A stretch of DNA of 64,000 nucleotides from Jannaschia sp. Os4 (lineage in GTDB: Bacteria > Pseudomonadota > Alphaproteobacteria > Rhodobacterales > Rhodobacteraceae): NCBI RefSeq assembly GCF_016820245.1, contig NZ_JAFCAR010000003.1:267001-331000 (forward strand), written 5' to 3'. Both the position numbers and the translations under genes were made by a program. Under the pieces are notes generated by a model. That model worked only from the letters and a program-made list of their open reading frames with translations. It had not been told where the DNA came from and made no database searches. Position 1 is the stretch's first letter. Each line of letters begins with the position of its first letter. Shown one piece after another: positions 17,266 through 25,752 of the stretch.

Positions 17266-17918
17266 GCGGTCGCCGCGGCGCGGCGGCGGCGCCACGCCAG
17301 CGCGCCGAGGGCCCCGAGGAGCAGGACGCCGGGCGCCGGGATCGGAACGGCGGCGGTCGTGCCGAAGACCGACAGCGAGGCCGAGTAGATGTTCATGCGG
17401 TCCCGACCGGTCGAGGTCTCCTCGAACCCGAAGGAGAAGTCCAAGGTCGACACGATATGCGCGAACGCGTCGATCGGCGCCGCGTCCGTCAGCGCGTCCA
17501 GCGTCAGCGTCAGCGTGTCGATCCCCGCGTCGTCCTCGAGCCGCGCCCAGCGGTTGTCGACGAAGGGGCCGGGGATGCTGCCGTAGATGTCGAGGAACCA
17601 CGTCTCCCCGTTGCTCGACCGGGCGCCGTCGAAGACGAGCGTGAACTCGAAGGAGTCGATCGTGGCGCCGCCCAAGGACGACAGGTCGAAGCGGTCGAAC
17701 GCCACGTCGCCGGGCAGGCCCGGGGAGGATTGCGTCGAGTCCTGCAGGCGCACGCTGTCGGTCTCGAGGCGGTTGAAGTCGAGCGGGACGTCGTTCCCGC
17801 CCGTGGTGCCGTTGCCGTAGTCGTAGCTGAACACGCCGAGGACCGCCGCCGGTGCGGGCATCGCGCAGGCGAGGCTGACCGCCGCCGCGCAGGCCGCCTT
17901 GGACCACCACGCGCTCAT
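17262..17918 (-). CDS. VPLPA-CTERM-type secreted protein, paralogue B
   Basis: A 218-residue secreted protein. Residues 1-25 form a signal peptide. The C-terminus has the sorting signal VPIPAPGVLLLGALGALAWRRRR: a short motif, one hydrophobic helix, and an arginine cluster. Such tails are recognised by an exosortase and mark proteins for the cell surface, often together with exopolysaccharide. The middle (LGVFSYDYGNGTTGG, FDRFDLSSLGGATIDSFEFTL, DNRWARL) is closely related to the neighbouring gene at 17915-18601. The ATG overlaps that gene's stop by four bases (ATGA), so the two are co-translated. No function is known for the core domain. Confidence 0.82.
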   Translation of the reverse strand: MSAWWSKAACAAAVSLACAMPAPAAVLGVFSYDYGNGTTGGNDVPLDFNRLETDSVRLQDSTQSSPGLPGDVAFDRFDLSSLGGATIDSFEFTLVFDGARSSNGETWFLDIYGSIPGPFVDNRWARLEDDAGIDTLTLTLDALTDAAPIDAFAHIVSTLDFSFGFEETSTGRDRMNIYSASLSVFGTTAAVPIPAPGVLLLGALGALAWRRRRAAATA

Positions 17919-18601
17919 GCGACCGCTCCCGACCCGTCCGCCGGGGACGCCCCGTCCCGGCGGCGCCACCCCAGCCAGGCGAGCGCGCCCAGAAGCAGCA
18001 CGCCGGTCGCGGGCAGGGGCACCACCTCGGGGCTGCCGTAGACGGTGATCGAGGCCGAGTAGACGCTCAGCCAGTCGGGGTTGCTCGCCGTCGCCTCCTC
18101 GAAGCCGAAGGCGAGCTCCATCGTGTTCAGGATGTGGGAGAAGGCGTCGATCCCGCCGGTGTCGGTCGATGCGTCGAGGGTGAAGGTCAGCACGTCGATC
18201 GGGTCGCCGTCGTCCGGAAGGACCTGCCAGCGGTTGTCCGTGTAGGTGCTCGGATCGCTGCCGTAGATGTCGAAGTACCACTGCTCGCCGTCGGGCGCGG
18301 TGTTCGCGCCGTTGAACTCCAAGGTGAAGTCGATGGACTCGATGGTGGCCCCGGACAGCGAGGACAGGTCGAAGGAGTCGAACGCGAAGACGTTGTTGGC
18401 GTTCGAGTCGTTGTTGAAGAAGGCGTGGTCGGCCTCGAGCGTCGTGTAGCTGCCGTTCGGCGTGTAGTCGTCCACGCCGGCGGTGCCGGACGTCCCGTTC
18501 CCGTAGTCGTGGGTGAACACGCCCAGCGTCGCCGCGCCCGCCGCCACGGGGGCGGCCGCGAGGAACGCGGCGCAGGCGAGTCGGTGGAGGACGGGTTTCA
18601 T
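17915..18601 (-). CDS. VPLPA-CTERM-type secreted protein, paralogue A
   Basis: A 228-residue secreted protein with a signal peptide (about residues 1-23) and a C-terminal VPLPATGVLLLGALAWLGWRRR sorting tail. The core LGVFTHDYGNGTSG, FDSFDLSSLSGATIESIDFTLEF, DIYGSDPSTYTDNRWQVL and YSASITVYG aligns by eye with paralogue B over nearly its whole length, so the pair arose by tandem duplication. I do not recognise the core domain. It is upstream of and coupled to paralogue B. No exosortase or polysaccharide genes are nearby. Confidence 0.82.
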   Translation of the reverse strand: MKPVLHRLACAAFLAAAPVAAGAATLGVFTHDYGNGTSGTAGVDDYTPNGSYTTLEADHAFFNNDSNANNVFAFDSFDLSSLSGATIESIDFTLEFNGANTAPDGEQWYFDIYGSDPSTYTDNRWQVLPDDGDPIDVLTFTLDASTDTGGIDAFSHILNTMELAFGFEEATASNPDWLSVYSASITVYGSPEVVPLPATGVLLLGALAWLGWRRRDGASPADGSGAVA

Positions 18602-18691
18602 GCCCCTTCGATCGCATCCGAACGGGGGCGGGGTTGGGACGGGGCCGGGCGGTTTGGGGGAATGAATCCGGCACCCGTGGCGCCCGTGCGG

Positions 18692-19879
18692 TCAGATTAC
18701 GGCGCGCTCCGCGAACGGCTCGCCCGCCAGAACCCGCTCCACGCCGAAGGGCGAGAGGTCGAGGCTGACGTAGCGCCCGTGCACGATCCGCTCGGCGAGG
18801 CCCCTGCCCATCGCCGCCGACTGCTGCAGGCCGTGGCCGGAGAAGCCGTTCATGATCGCGAAGCCCTCGAGGCCGGGGTGGAAGCCGAGGATGGCGTTGG
18901 CGTCCAGCACGTTCAGGTCGTAGTGCCCGACCCATGCCCGCTTGACGCGGATCTCCTCGAAGGCGGGGATGCGGGTGGCCAGCGCGGGCCAGATCGTCTC
19001 CTCCCACATCTCCCATTCGCCGCCGAAGTCGTCGGGATCGACGGCGGGGTCGTGCGCTGGCGTGGCGCCGGCCATGTACTGGTTGGCCGGTCCCACGCCG
19101 TCCTGGCGGCAGTGCACGCCCGAGGGGTCGATGGTCAGCGGAAGGTCCTGCCCCAAGGGCCGGGCGGCCTCGAAGACCCACGTGTAGCGCTTGCGCGGCT
19201 CGACCGGCAGGTCGAGGCCGGCCGAGCGGGCGACCGCCGCGCCGCGCGACCCGGCGGCGTTCACCACGACGTCCGCGCCGATCCGGGTGCCGTCGGCGAG
19301 GACGACGCCCGCGACGCGCCCCCCGGCGGTGTCCACGCCCGCCACCTCGCCGTGGACGAAGGACACCCCCCGCTCGCGCGCGATGCGGCGCCACCACTCG
19401 AACATCGTCGTCCCGTCGAAGTAGCCCTCGTCGCGCGACCCCCACGAGCCCAGCGTGATGCCGTCGAGATCGTAGAACGGCCACCTCGCCGCGATCTCCT
19501 CGGGCGCCATCAGGACGGTGCCGGAGCCCTGCGCCTGCTGCGCGGCGTGGGCCGCCCGCAGGCGGTCCTCCTCGGCGGGGTCGCCCGCGAGGTAGAGGTA
19601 GCCGAACGGGTGCAGCAGCACCTCGGGCACCCGCTCGTCCCCGCCCATATGGGCGCGGAAGTCCTTGAGGAACTCGACGCCGAACCGGCTGACCGCGACG
19701 TTGAGCGGGTTGCCGAACTGCTGGCGGATGCAGCTGTTGGTGTGGGCCGTGCCGCAGTTCTCGTAGGTCGGGTCGCGCTCGACCACGGTGACCCGCGCCG
19801 GGTCGTGGCCGAGCTCGGTCAGCCACCACGCGAGGCTCGACCCCATGATGGCCCCGCCCACGATCACCACGTCCGTCAT
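18692..19879 (-). CDS. FAD-dependent oxidoreductase, DAO superfamily (FOXRED1-like)
   Basis: A 395-residue flavoprotein. The dinucleotide-binding motif is VVIVGGAIMGSSLAWWL at the N-terminus, with the FAD ribose contact ERD near residue 35. C-terminal NGFSGHGLQQSAAMGRGLAE is the conserved second FAD motif of sarcosine oxidase and D-amino acid oxidase relatives. Length and the TNSCIRQQFGNPLN block suggest a FOXRED1-like group that oxidises an N-methyl or secondary amino acid. Substrate unproven. Starts at the ATG at 19879, divergent from the EamA exporter with 89 bases between. Confidence 0.85.
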   Translation of the reverse strand: MTDVVIVGGAIMGSSLAWWLTELGHDPARVTVVERDPTYENCGTAHTNSCIRQQFGNPLNVAVSRFGVEFLKDFRAHMGGDERVPEVLLHPFGYLYLAGDPAEEDRLRAAHAAQQAQGSGTVLMAPEEIAARWPFYDLDGITLGSWGSRDEGYFDGTTMFEWWRRIARERGVSFVHGEVAGVDTAGGRVAGVVLADGTRIGADVVVNAAGSRGAAVARSAGLDLPVEPRKRYTWVFEAARPLGQDLPLTIDPSGVHCRQDGVGPANQYMAGATPAHDPAVDPDDFGGEWEMWEETIWPALATRIPAFEEIRVKRAWVGHYDLNVLDANAILGFHPGLEGFAIMNGFSGHGLQQSAAMGRGLAERIVHGRYVSLDLSPFGVERVLAGEPFAERAVI

Positions 19880-19968
19880 GCCGCGTTCTCCCTCGCGTCG
19901 GAGTTGGCCCGGCGCGTCCCGTCGGCGCAAGCCTTGCCGCGCGCCGTCCCGCGCGTCAGGACGCCGCG

Positions 19969-20799
19969 ATGACACGGTCGACCGCCACCCTGATCGGCTT
20001 CGGCGCGGTCCTGCTCTGGGCCACGCTCGCCGCCTTCGCCACGCTGTCGGACGGGGTGCCGCCGCTGCAGCTGCTCGCGACGTGCTTCGGGATCGGCGGG
20101 CTGCTCGGCCTGACGCGGGGCCTGCCGCGCGGGGTGCCGGCGGGGGCGTGGGCGCTGGGGGTCGGGGGGCTGACGGCCTATCACCTGCTCTACGTGCTCG
20201 CCCTGCGGCTGGCGCCGCCGGTCGAGGCGTCGCTGGTCGCCTATCTCTGGCCTCTGCTGATCGTGCTGGCCTCGGCGCTCGTCCAGCGGCTGCGGTGGTA
20301 TCACGTGGCGGGCGCGCTGCTCGGGCTGGCGGGGGCGGCGCTGGTCGTGACCGGCGGGCGCCTCGGCTTCGCGCCCGCGCCGGGACACGCGGTGGCGCTG
20401 TTCGCCGCGTTCGTGTGGACGGGCTACTCCGTGGCGCAGCGGCGTTACGCGGACGTCCCCACGACGGCCGTGACGGGCTTCCTGCTGGTGGCCGCCCTGC
20501 TCTGCGGCGGGGCGAGCCTCGCCGTCGAGACGCCCGTGGTCCCGGACACGCGGCAATGGATCGCCATCGTGGGTCTCGGGCTCGGGCCGGTCGGCGCGGC
20601 ATTCTTCCTGTGGGACGTGGGCTGCAAGCGCGGCGACCTCGCCGTGCTGGGCGCGTCCAGCTACGCCGCGCCACTGCTCTCGACGATGCTGCTGGTGGCT
20701 CTGAGGCTGGCCGAGGCGACATGGACGCTGGCGCTGGCCTGCGTCCTGATCACCGGAGGCGCGGCGTTGGCGGCGTCCGGGATGCTGCGGCGCGGCTAG
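19969..20799 (+). CDS. EamA/DMT-family transporter
   Basis: A 276-residue inner-membrane protein with ten predicted hydrophobic helices in two EamA repeats. GLTAYHLLYVLALRLAPPVEASLVAYLWPLLIVL and the second repeat GPVGAAFFLWDVGCKRGDLAVLGASSYAAPLLSTMLL resemble the YddG-type aromatic amino acid exporters of the drug/metabolite superfamily. The exported compound cannot be assigned. The ATG at 19969 is chosen because it starts the first helix. The stop shares CTAG with the convergent TetR gene. Confidence 0.87.
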   Translation: MTRSTATLIGFGAVLLWATLAAFATLSDGVPPLQLLATCFGIGGLLGLTRGLPRGVPAGAWALGVGGLTAYHLLYVLALRLAPPVEASLVAYLWPLLIVLASALVQRLRWYHVAGALLGLAGAALVVTGGRLGFAPAPGHAVALFAAFVWTGYSVAQRRYADVPTTAVTGFLLVAALLCGGASLAVETPVVPDTRQWIAIVGLGLGPVGAAFFLWDVGCKRGDLAVLGASSYAAPLLSTMLLVALRLAEATWTLALACVLITGGAALAASGMLRRG

Positions 20800-21344
20800 C
20801 CGTCCAAGCCCCGCTTCGCCGCGTCCCGCAGCGCGCCGAGGGTCGCCGCGTCGGTCCCGCAGCGGGCCAAGGCCAGCAACCCGACCACCGCTCCGAGGAA
20901 CCCGGCCGCCCGCTCCGCGTCGTCGATGCCGTCCTCGGCCAAGGCGTCGTCGATGAAGCGCCGCATCCGGGCGAGGCGGGACAGGATGGCGGCGCGGTTC
21001 GCGTCGGTGTGCCGGTCGAGCTCGGCGGCGGAGGCGACGACGAAGCAGCCGCGCCGGTCGGGGTCCGCGACGGCGCGGTCGTGGAGCAGGTCGGCATAGG
21101 CGCGGAGCTTGGCGCGCCCGCGCCCCTCGATCTCCATCGCGCCGAGGAAGGCGGGATCGTAGGCGTCGAGCGCGGCGGCGAAGAGCGCGGGCTTCTGCCC
21201 GAACCCCGCATGCAGGCTGCCGGACCGCAGGCCCGTCGCGCCGGAGAGGGTGCCCAGCGAGGTGCCGTCGTAGCCGTGGGTCCAGAACGCGTCCCGCATG
21301 CGGGCGGCGACGGTCGCGGGGTCGTATCCCTTGGGGCGGGGCAT
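20796..21344 (-). CDS. TetR-family transcriptional regulator
   Basis: A 182-residue TetR protein. The N-terminal helix-turn-helix covers about residues 8-50 (VAARMRDAFWTHGYDGTSLGTLSGATGLRSGSLHAGFGQKPALF). This wording is typical of the subgroup with GYDGTSL and SGSLHAGFGQK. The C-terminal ligand domain is helical. AAGGAGGACCGC gives a strong ribosome site for the ATG at 21344. It faces the NTF2-like gene, and an inverted repeat in the shared promoter (21388-21403) may be its operator. Confidence 0.9.
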   Translation of the reverse strand: MPRPKGYDPATVAARMRDAFWTHGYDGTSLGTLSGATGLRSGSLHAGFGQKPALFAAALDAYDPAFLGAMEIEGRGRAKLRAYADLLHDRAVADPDRRGCFVVASAAELDRHTDANRAAILSRLARMRRFIDDALAEDGIDDAERAAGFLGAVVGLLALARCGTDAATLGALRDAAKRGLDG

Positions 21345-21387
21345 GCGGTCCTCCTTGTTATTGGCGGATCGACCATCTATCCAGTAT

Positions 21388-21403
21388 TTGGTCAAACAAC
21401 CAA
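21388..21403. promoter_or_regulatory. Candidate TetR operator
   Basis: TTGGT (21388-21392), six spacer bases, then ACCAA (21399-21403) is a perfect inverted repeat in the 72-base AT-rich gap between the TetR gene and the NTF2-like gene. TetR proteins usually autoregulate from such divergent sites. Confidence 0.5.
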
Positions 21404-21416
21404 GTAAGGACACGCG

Positions 21417-21851
21417 ATGCGCTCCATCCTCCTCGCCGCCCTCCCCCTCCTCGCGCCCGCCGCCGCGGCGGCCGATGCCGCCTCGATCGCCGCGGTCCGC
21501 GCCGCCGAGGCCCGCTTCTACGCCGCCTTCCTCGCCCGCGACGGCGCCGCGATGCGGTCCGTCTTCGCGGACGACTTCGTCTACCAGCACGGCTCGGGCG
21601 TCGAGTTCGGCCCCGACGCCTTCGCGGACCTGATCGAGGCCGAGGCGGCCGTCGTGACCCGGGCGGACACGCCGGCGCTGGCGTTCCGCGACTACGGCGA
21701 CGTGGTCGTCACCTACGGGCAGGGGCCGGTGGCGGGCCTGCTCGGGGCAGATCCGTTCGAGGGCGACCTTCGCTTCGTGAACATCTGGACCCGCGAGGGC
21801 GACGCGTGGCGCCTCGCGCATCGCAACTCCGAGTTGCTGCCGCCGGAGTGA
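21417..21851 (+). CDS. Secreted SnoaL/NTF2-like (DUF4440-type) protein
   Basis: A 144-residue protein with a signal peptide (MRSILLAALPLLAPAAAAA, about residues 1-19). The mature part is an NTF2-like fold: AAEARFYAAFLARDGAAMRSVFADDFVYQHGSG, then AVVTRADTPALAFRDYGDVVVTYGQ and FVNIWTREGDAWRLAHRNSELL. Members are often small-molecule binding or unknown. The gene is divergent to the TetR regulator, with a candidate operator between them, so it is a likely regulatory target. Only 13 bases separate the operator from the ATG, so the leader must be short. Confidence 0.83.
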   Translation: MRSILLAALPLLAPAAAAADAASIAAVRAAEARFYAAFLARDGAAMRSVFADDFVYQHGSGVEFGPDAFADLIEAEAAVVTRADTPALAFRDYGDVVVTYGQGPVAGLLGADPFEGDLRFVNIWTREGDAWRLAHRNSELLPPE

Positions 21852-21883
21852 GCGCCGGGTCGGGGCGGTGCCGCCGCCCCGCC

Positions 21884-22828
21884 TCAGTCCTTGTGGGTCA
21901 GGGCGACGAACACGTCCTCGAGGTCCGCCTCCTCGGTCCGCACGTCGCGGATCGCGACGCCCGCCCGGTGCATCGCGTCGAGCAGCGCCTCCGCCGACAC
22001 CTTCGCGCGCGAGTAGGTCAGCGCCAGCGAGCCGTCCGCGCGGCGCGCGACCTCCACGCCCTCGGGGACGGTCACGTCCGCGGGCGCCTCGCCCTCGGGC
22101 ACGATCACCATCGTCTTGCCGTCCAGCCGCGCCAAGAGGTTCTCGGTCCGGTCCCGCGCGATCAGGGCGCCGTCCCCGATGATGGCGATCTCGTCGCACA
22201 TCTCCTGCGCCTCCTCGAGGTAGTGGGTCGTCAGGATGATCGTCGTGCCCCGCTCCTCGTTCAGCCGCCGCACGTTGCGCCACAGCATCTGGCGCAGCTC
22301 GATGTCCACGCCCGCCGTCGGCTCGTCGAGCACGAGGATGCGCGGATGGTGGACCAAGGCCTTGGCCAAAAGCAGGCGGCGGCGCATGCCGCCCGACAGG
22401 GTGCGCGCATAGGCGTCGGCCTTGTCGGCGAGCCCCACGAGGTCGAGGATCTCCGCCGTCGTGCGGTCGCGCTTAGGCACCCCGTAGAGGCCCGCCTGGA
22501 CCTCCAAGGCGCCCGCGGGCGTGAAGAACGGGTCGAGGTTCAGCTCCTGCGGCATGACCCCGATGGCGGCGCGGGACTGGCGCGGGTTGCGGTCCTGGTC
22601 AAAGCCCCAGATGCGGACCTTGCCGGCGGTCTTGCGGACCAGCCCGGCCATGATGTTGATCGTGGTGGACTTGCCCGCGCCGTTGGGGCCGAGCAGCCCG
22701 AAGATGGACCCTTGGGGGATGTCGAGGTCGAGGCCCTTCAGTGCCTCCTTCTCCGGCGCGCCGCCTTCGCCCGCGTAGACCTTCCGCAGCCCCTCGATCT
22801 CGATGGCGTTGGACGTGGTGGGGGACAT
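21884..22828 (-). CDS. ABC transporter ATP-binding protein (ABC-2 exporter type)
   Basis: A 314-residue ATPase of the daunorubicin/YadG type. Walker A is GPNGAGKST, the signature is LSGGMRRRLLLAKAL, and Walker B is ILVLDEPTAGVD. The C-terminal DUF4162-like tail ends DVRTEEADLEDVFVALTHKD, normal for the group. It would power export by a separate ABC-2 permease, but no permease gene is adjacent on either side, which is unusual for this type. The ATG at 22828 follows GAGCC only weakly. The convergent NTF2-like gene ends 32 bases away. Confidence 0.9.
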   Translation of the reverse strand: MSPTTSNAIEIEGLRKVYAGEGGAPEKEALKGLDLDIPQGSIFGLLGPNGAGKSTTINIMAGLVRKTAGKVRIWGFDQDRNPRQSRAAIGVMPQELNLDPFFTPAGALEVQAGLYGVPKRDRTTAEILDLVGLADKADAYARTLSGGMRRRLLLAKALVHHPRILVLDEPTAGVDIELRQMLWRNVRRLNEERGTTIILTTHYLEEAQEMCDEIAIIGDGALIARDRTENLLARLDGKTMVIVPEGEAPADVTVPEGVEVARRADGSLALTYSRAKVSAEALLDAMHRAGVAIRDVRTEEADLEDVFVALTHKD

Positions 22829-22960
22829 GCGCGGCTCCGGTCTGGCTGGGTCGGTCTTGCGGGGCGGGGGGCGTTCCCCTAGGCCGGACGCACCTAGCCG
22901 GGGGCAGGGGGTGCGGCAACTCGGCATTCCCGCACCGACGCCCCTGCGACGGAGGACGAG

Positions 22961-23170
22961 ATGACGACCGGTACCCCCCGCTATCCCTCGCGCCAGAGCG
23001 ACCTGCCGCCGCCCGAGGTGGAGGAGGTCGACGTGCTGCGCGTGGCCTGCGACGGGGCGGGCGGCGCGCTGGGCCATCCCCGCGTCTGGCTGACCATCGA
23101 CCCGAAGGTGGGGCACGTGGACTGCGGCTACTGCGACAAGCGCTTCGTGCTGCGCGGCGACGGGCACTAG
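22961..23170 (+). CDS. Small zinc-finger protein, zf-CHCC type (NDUFS6-like)
   Basis: A 69-residue protein ending in the zinc-binding pattern CDGAGGALGHPRVWLTIDPKVGHVDCGYCDKRFVL. The Cys, His and CxxC ligands match the zf-CHCC family, related to the mitochondrial complex I subunit NDUFS6. In alphaproteobacteria the family is widespread and may accompany complex I, but no nuo gene is nearby. The ATG at 22961 has ACGGAGGACGAG upstream. Confidence 0.9.
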   Translation: MTTGTPRYPSRQSDLPPPEVEEVDVLRVACDGAGGALGHPRVWLTIDPKVGHVDCGYCDKRFVLRGDGH

Positions 23171-23215
23171 ACAGGTTCGCGCCCCCCCGGCACCAAGGCC
23201 ATCGGGGGGACGCCC

Positions 23216-25705
23216 ATGAGGACAAGCGCACGCGCCGTGGTGATCGGCGGCGGCATCGCGGGCTGCTCCGCGCTCTATCACCTGACGCGGGAGGGCTGGA
23301 CCGACGTCGTCCTGCTCGAGCGCGACGAGATCACGTCCGGCACCACGTGGCACTCGGCGGCGCAGGTGAAGTCCTTCGGGATGAACCAGACGATGGTGGC
23401 GCTGAAGGCGCGTTCCATCGCGCTCTACCGCGACCTCGCCGCCGATCCGGACCATCCCGTCGGCTACAACCACGGCGACGGGGGCATCCGTCTGGCGGGC
23501 GACGAACGGACGATGGAGGGCTACCGCCACTTCGCCTCCATGGCCGAGGGGATGGGCCAGCAATGGGAGGTGATCGACGCCGCCGAATGCGCGCGGCGCC
23601 ATCCGCTGCTGTCCACCGGGGGGATCGTCGGGGGCCTGTGGGACCCGCATGACGGGCACATCGACCCCACGCAGCTCTGCAACGCACTGCTCGCGCGGGC
23701 GCGGAGGGCCGGGGCCGAGGTCCACCGCCGCTGCCCCGTCATGGCGATCGCGCGGCGCGGCGCGGCGTGGGTCGTGACCACGCCGCAGGGCGAGATCGAG
23801 GCGGAGGTGGTCGTCAACGCGGGCGGCTACCGCTGCAACGAGATCGCCGCGATGATGGGCCACCGCCTCCCCGTGGCGTCGATGGAGCATCAGTACTTCG
23901 TTACCGAGGACATGCCCGAGGTCCGCGATGCGGGCCAGCGCATCCCGCTGATCCGGTGCCCGATCAGCGACTTCTACGCGCGGCAGGAGCGGGACGGCCT
24001 GCTGGTCGGCTTCTACGAGCAGGACTGCCGGACATGGGGCCTCGACGGGATCGATCCGGGCTTCACGATGGACCTGTCGCCCGACGACCTCGACCGGGTG
24101 ATGCCGGTGATCGAAGGGGCGATGGCCCGGATGCCCGCGCTGGCCACCGCCGGGATCAAGCAGGTGGTGAACGGGCCGATCACCTACACGATCGACGGGG
24201 CGCCCTTGGTCGGGCCGATCCCCGGGCTCGGGGGCGCCTACTGCATCACCGGCCTGCGCGCGGGGCTGGGCGAGGGGGGCGGCCACGGCTGGCTGCTCGC
24301 CCAGATGATCGTGCACGGCGCGGCGGAGGTGGACACGTGGTGCCTCGACCCGCGCCGCTTCCTCGCCCACGCGACGGTCGCCTACACGGCGGAGAAGGCC
24401 GTGGAGGACTACCGCAACGAGTTCCGCTTCCACTTCCCGCACGAGCACCGCCCGGCGGGGCGCCCCGTGCGGACGACGCCGTTGACCGAGACCTTGGTAG
24501 CCGATGGCGCGCGCATGGGCGTCGTCGCGGGATGGGAGCGGGTGGAGTACGCCGCGCCCGAGGGCTTCGCGGAGGACCATTCGTTCCGCTTCACCAACGC
24601 CGAGCCGCTGGTGGCCGCCGAGGTGCGCGCCGTCTCCGAGGACGTCGCGATCACGGAGGTGTCGGGCTTCTCGCGCTTCGAGCTGACCGGCGCGGACGTG
24701 GTCCCATTCCTCCAGCGGCTCTCGTGCTCGCGCGTCCCGACCGAGGCGGGCAAGGTCGGGCTGACCTACTGGCTGGACGATCGCGGCTGCCTGCGCTCCG
24801 AGGTCACGGTCGCCAACGTCGCGCCGGGGCGGGTCTGGCTCGGCTCCGCGGCGGCGGCGCAGTGGCACGACCGGGACTGGATGCGGGCCCACCTCCGCGC
24901 GGGCGAGGACGTGCGCGTGGCGGACCTCACCACCACGCACGCCATCCTGCTCCTGGCAGGGCCCCGGTCCCGCGAGGTGCTGTCGGCGGCGGCGCGTGGC
25001 GACTGGTCGGCGGAGGCCTTCCCGTGGCTCTCGGTCCGCGAGGCCGAGGTGGGGATCGCCCCGGCGACCGTGATGTCGGTCAGCTTCTCGGGGGAACTGG
25101 CCTACGAGATCCACGTCCCCAGCGAGAGCCTCTCCGCCGCCTACCGGGCCCTCCGCGCGGCGGGCGCGACGACGCTGTTCGGATCGCGGGCGGTCGAGTC
25201 CATGCGGCTGGAGAAGTCCTTCCTCCACTGGAAGGCCGAGGTGATCGACGAGGTGGACCCCCACGAGGCGGGCCTGTCGCGCTTCGTGCGCGCGGGCGGC
25301 GGCTACGTGGGCGCGGCGGCGCTCGCCGCCCGGACGCCCGCGCGCCGCCTCGTGACGTTGGCGGTCGAGGCCGACGACGCGCCGCCTCACGCCGGGGCGT
25401 CCGTGCGCGACGCGGACGCCGTCGTCGGGACCGTGACCTCGGGGGGCAAGGGCCATCGCACCGGGCTCGTGCTCGCCCTCGCCTACGTCCGCCCGGACCG
25501 CGCCGCGGCGGGCACGGCGCTTGCGGTGGACGTCCTCGGCACCGCCCGCCCCGCGCGCGTGATCCCGCCGTCGCCCTACGACCCAGGGTTCAGGCGGGTG
25601 CGGGACCGCGGCGGGGCGGAACCAGCGCACGGCGCGGGGGTTGGCCTGAGAACGGCACGGGAACGCCACGATCCCGTCCGACCCGGGGCCGACGGTCCGG
25701 GATGA
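23216..25705 (+). CDS. FAD oxidoreductase fused to GcvT/aminomethyltransferase (dimethylglycine/sarcosine dehydrogenase type)
   Basis: An 829-residue two-domain enzyme. The N-terminal DAO domain starts RAVVIGGGIAGCSALYHLTREG, with the SGTTWHSAAQVKSFG segment that in relatives carries the covalent FAD histidine. From about residue 440 follows a GcvT domain: RFTNAEPLVAAEVRAV, FLQRLSCSRVP, GKVGLTYWLDDRGC and SFSGELAYEIHVP. Such enzymes demethylate dimethylglycine or sarcosine and pass the one-carbon unit to tetrahydrofolate. The last 25 or so residues after SPYDPGFRRVR are unusually polar and Arg/Pro-rich compared with the normal end PYDPxxxR, so the stop may have moved downstream. Confidence 0.9.
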   Translation: MRTSARAVVIGGGIAGCSALYHLTREGWTDVVLLERDEITSGTTWHSAAQVKSFGMNQTMVALKARSIALYRDLAADPDHPVGYNHGDGGIRLAGDERTMEGYRHFASMAEGMGQQWEVIDAAECARRHPLLSTGGIVGGLWDPHDGHIDPTQLCNALLARARRAGAEVHRRCPVMAIARRGAAWVVTTPQGEIEAEVVVNAGGYRCNEIAAMMGHRLPVASMEHQYFVTEDMPEVRDAGQRIPLIRCPISDFYARQERDGLLVGFYEQDCRTWGLDGIDPGFTMDLSPDDLDRVMPVIEGAMARMPALATAGIKQVVNGPITYTIDGAPLVGPIPGLGGAYCITGLRAGLGEGGGHGWLLAQMIVHGAAEVDTWCLDPRRFLAHATVAYTAEKAVEDYRNEFRFHFPHEHRPAGRPVRTTPLTETLVADGARMGVVAGWERVEYAAPEGFAEDHSFRFTNAEPLVAAEVRAVSEDVAITEVSGFSRFELTGADVVPFLQRLSCSRVPTEAGKVGLTYWLDDRGCLRSEVTVANVAPGRVWLGSAAAAQWHDRDWMRAHLRAGEDVRVADLTTTHAILLLAGPRSREVLSAAARGDWSAEAFPWLSVREAEVGIAPATVMSVSFSGELAYEIHVPSESLSAAYRALRAAGATTLFGSRAVESMRLEKSFLHWKAEVIDEVDPHEAGLSRFVRAGGGYVGAAALAARTPARRLVTLAVEADDAPPHAGASVRDADAVVGTVTSGGKGHRTGLVLALAYVRPDRAAAGTALAVDVLGTARPARVIPPSPYDPGFRRVRDRGGAEPAHGAGVGLRTARERHDPVRPGADGPG

Positions 25706-25752
25706 CGGCAACGTCACCACCGAATTGCGAGAGGCCTGCTAGGATCGCCGAC

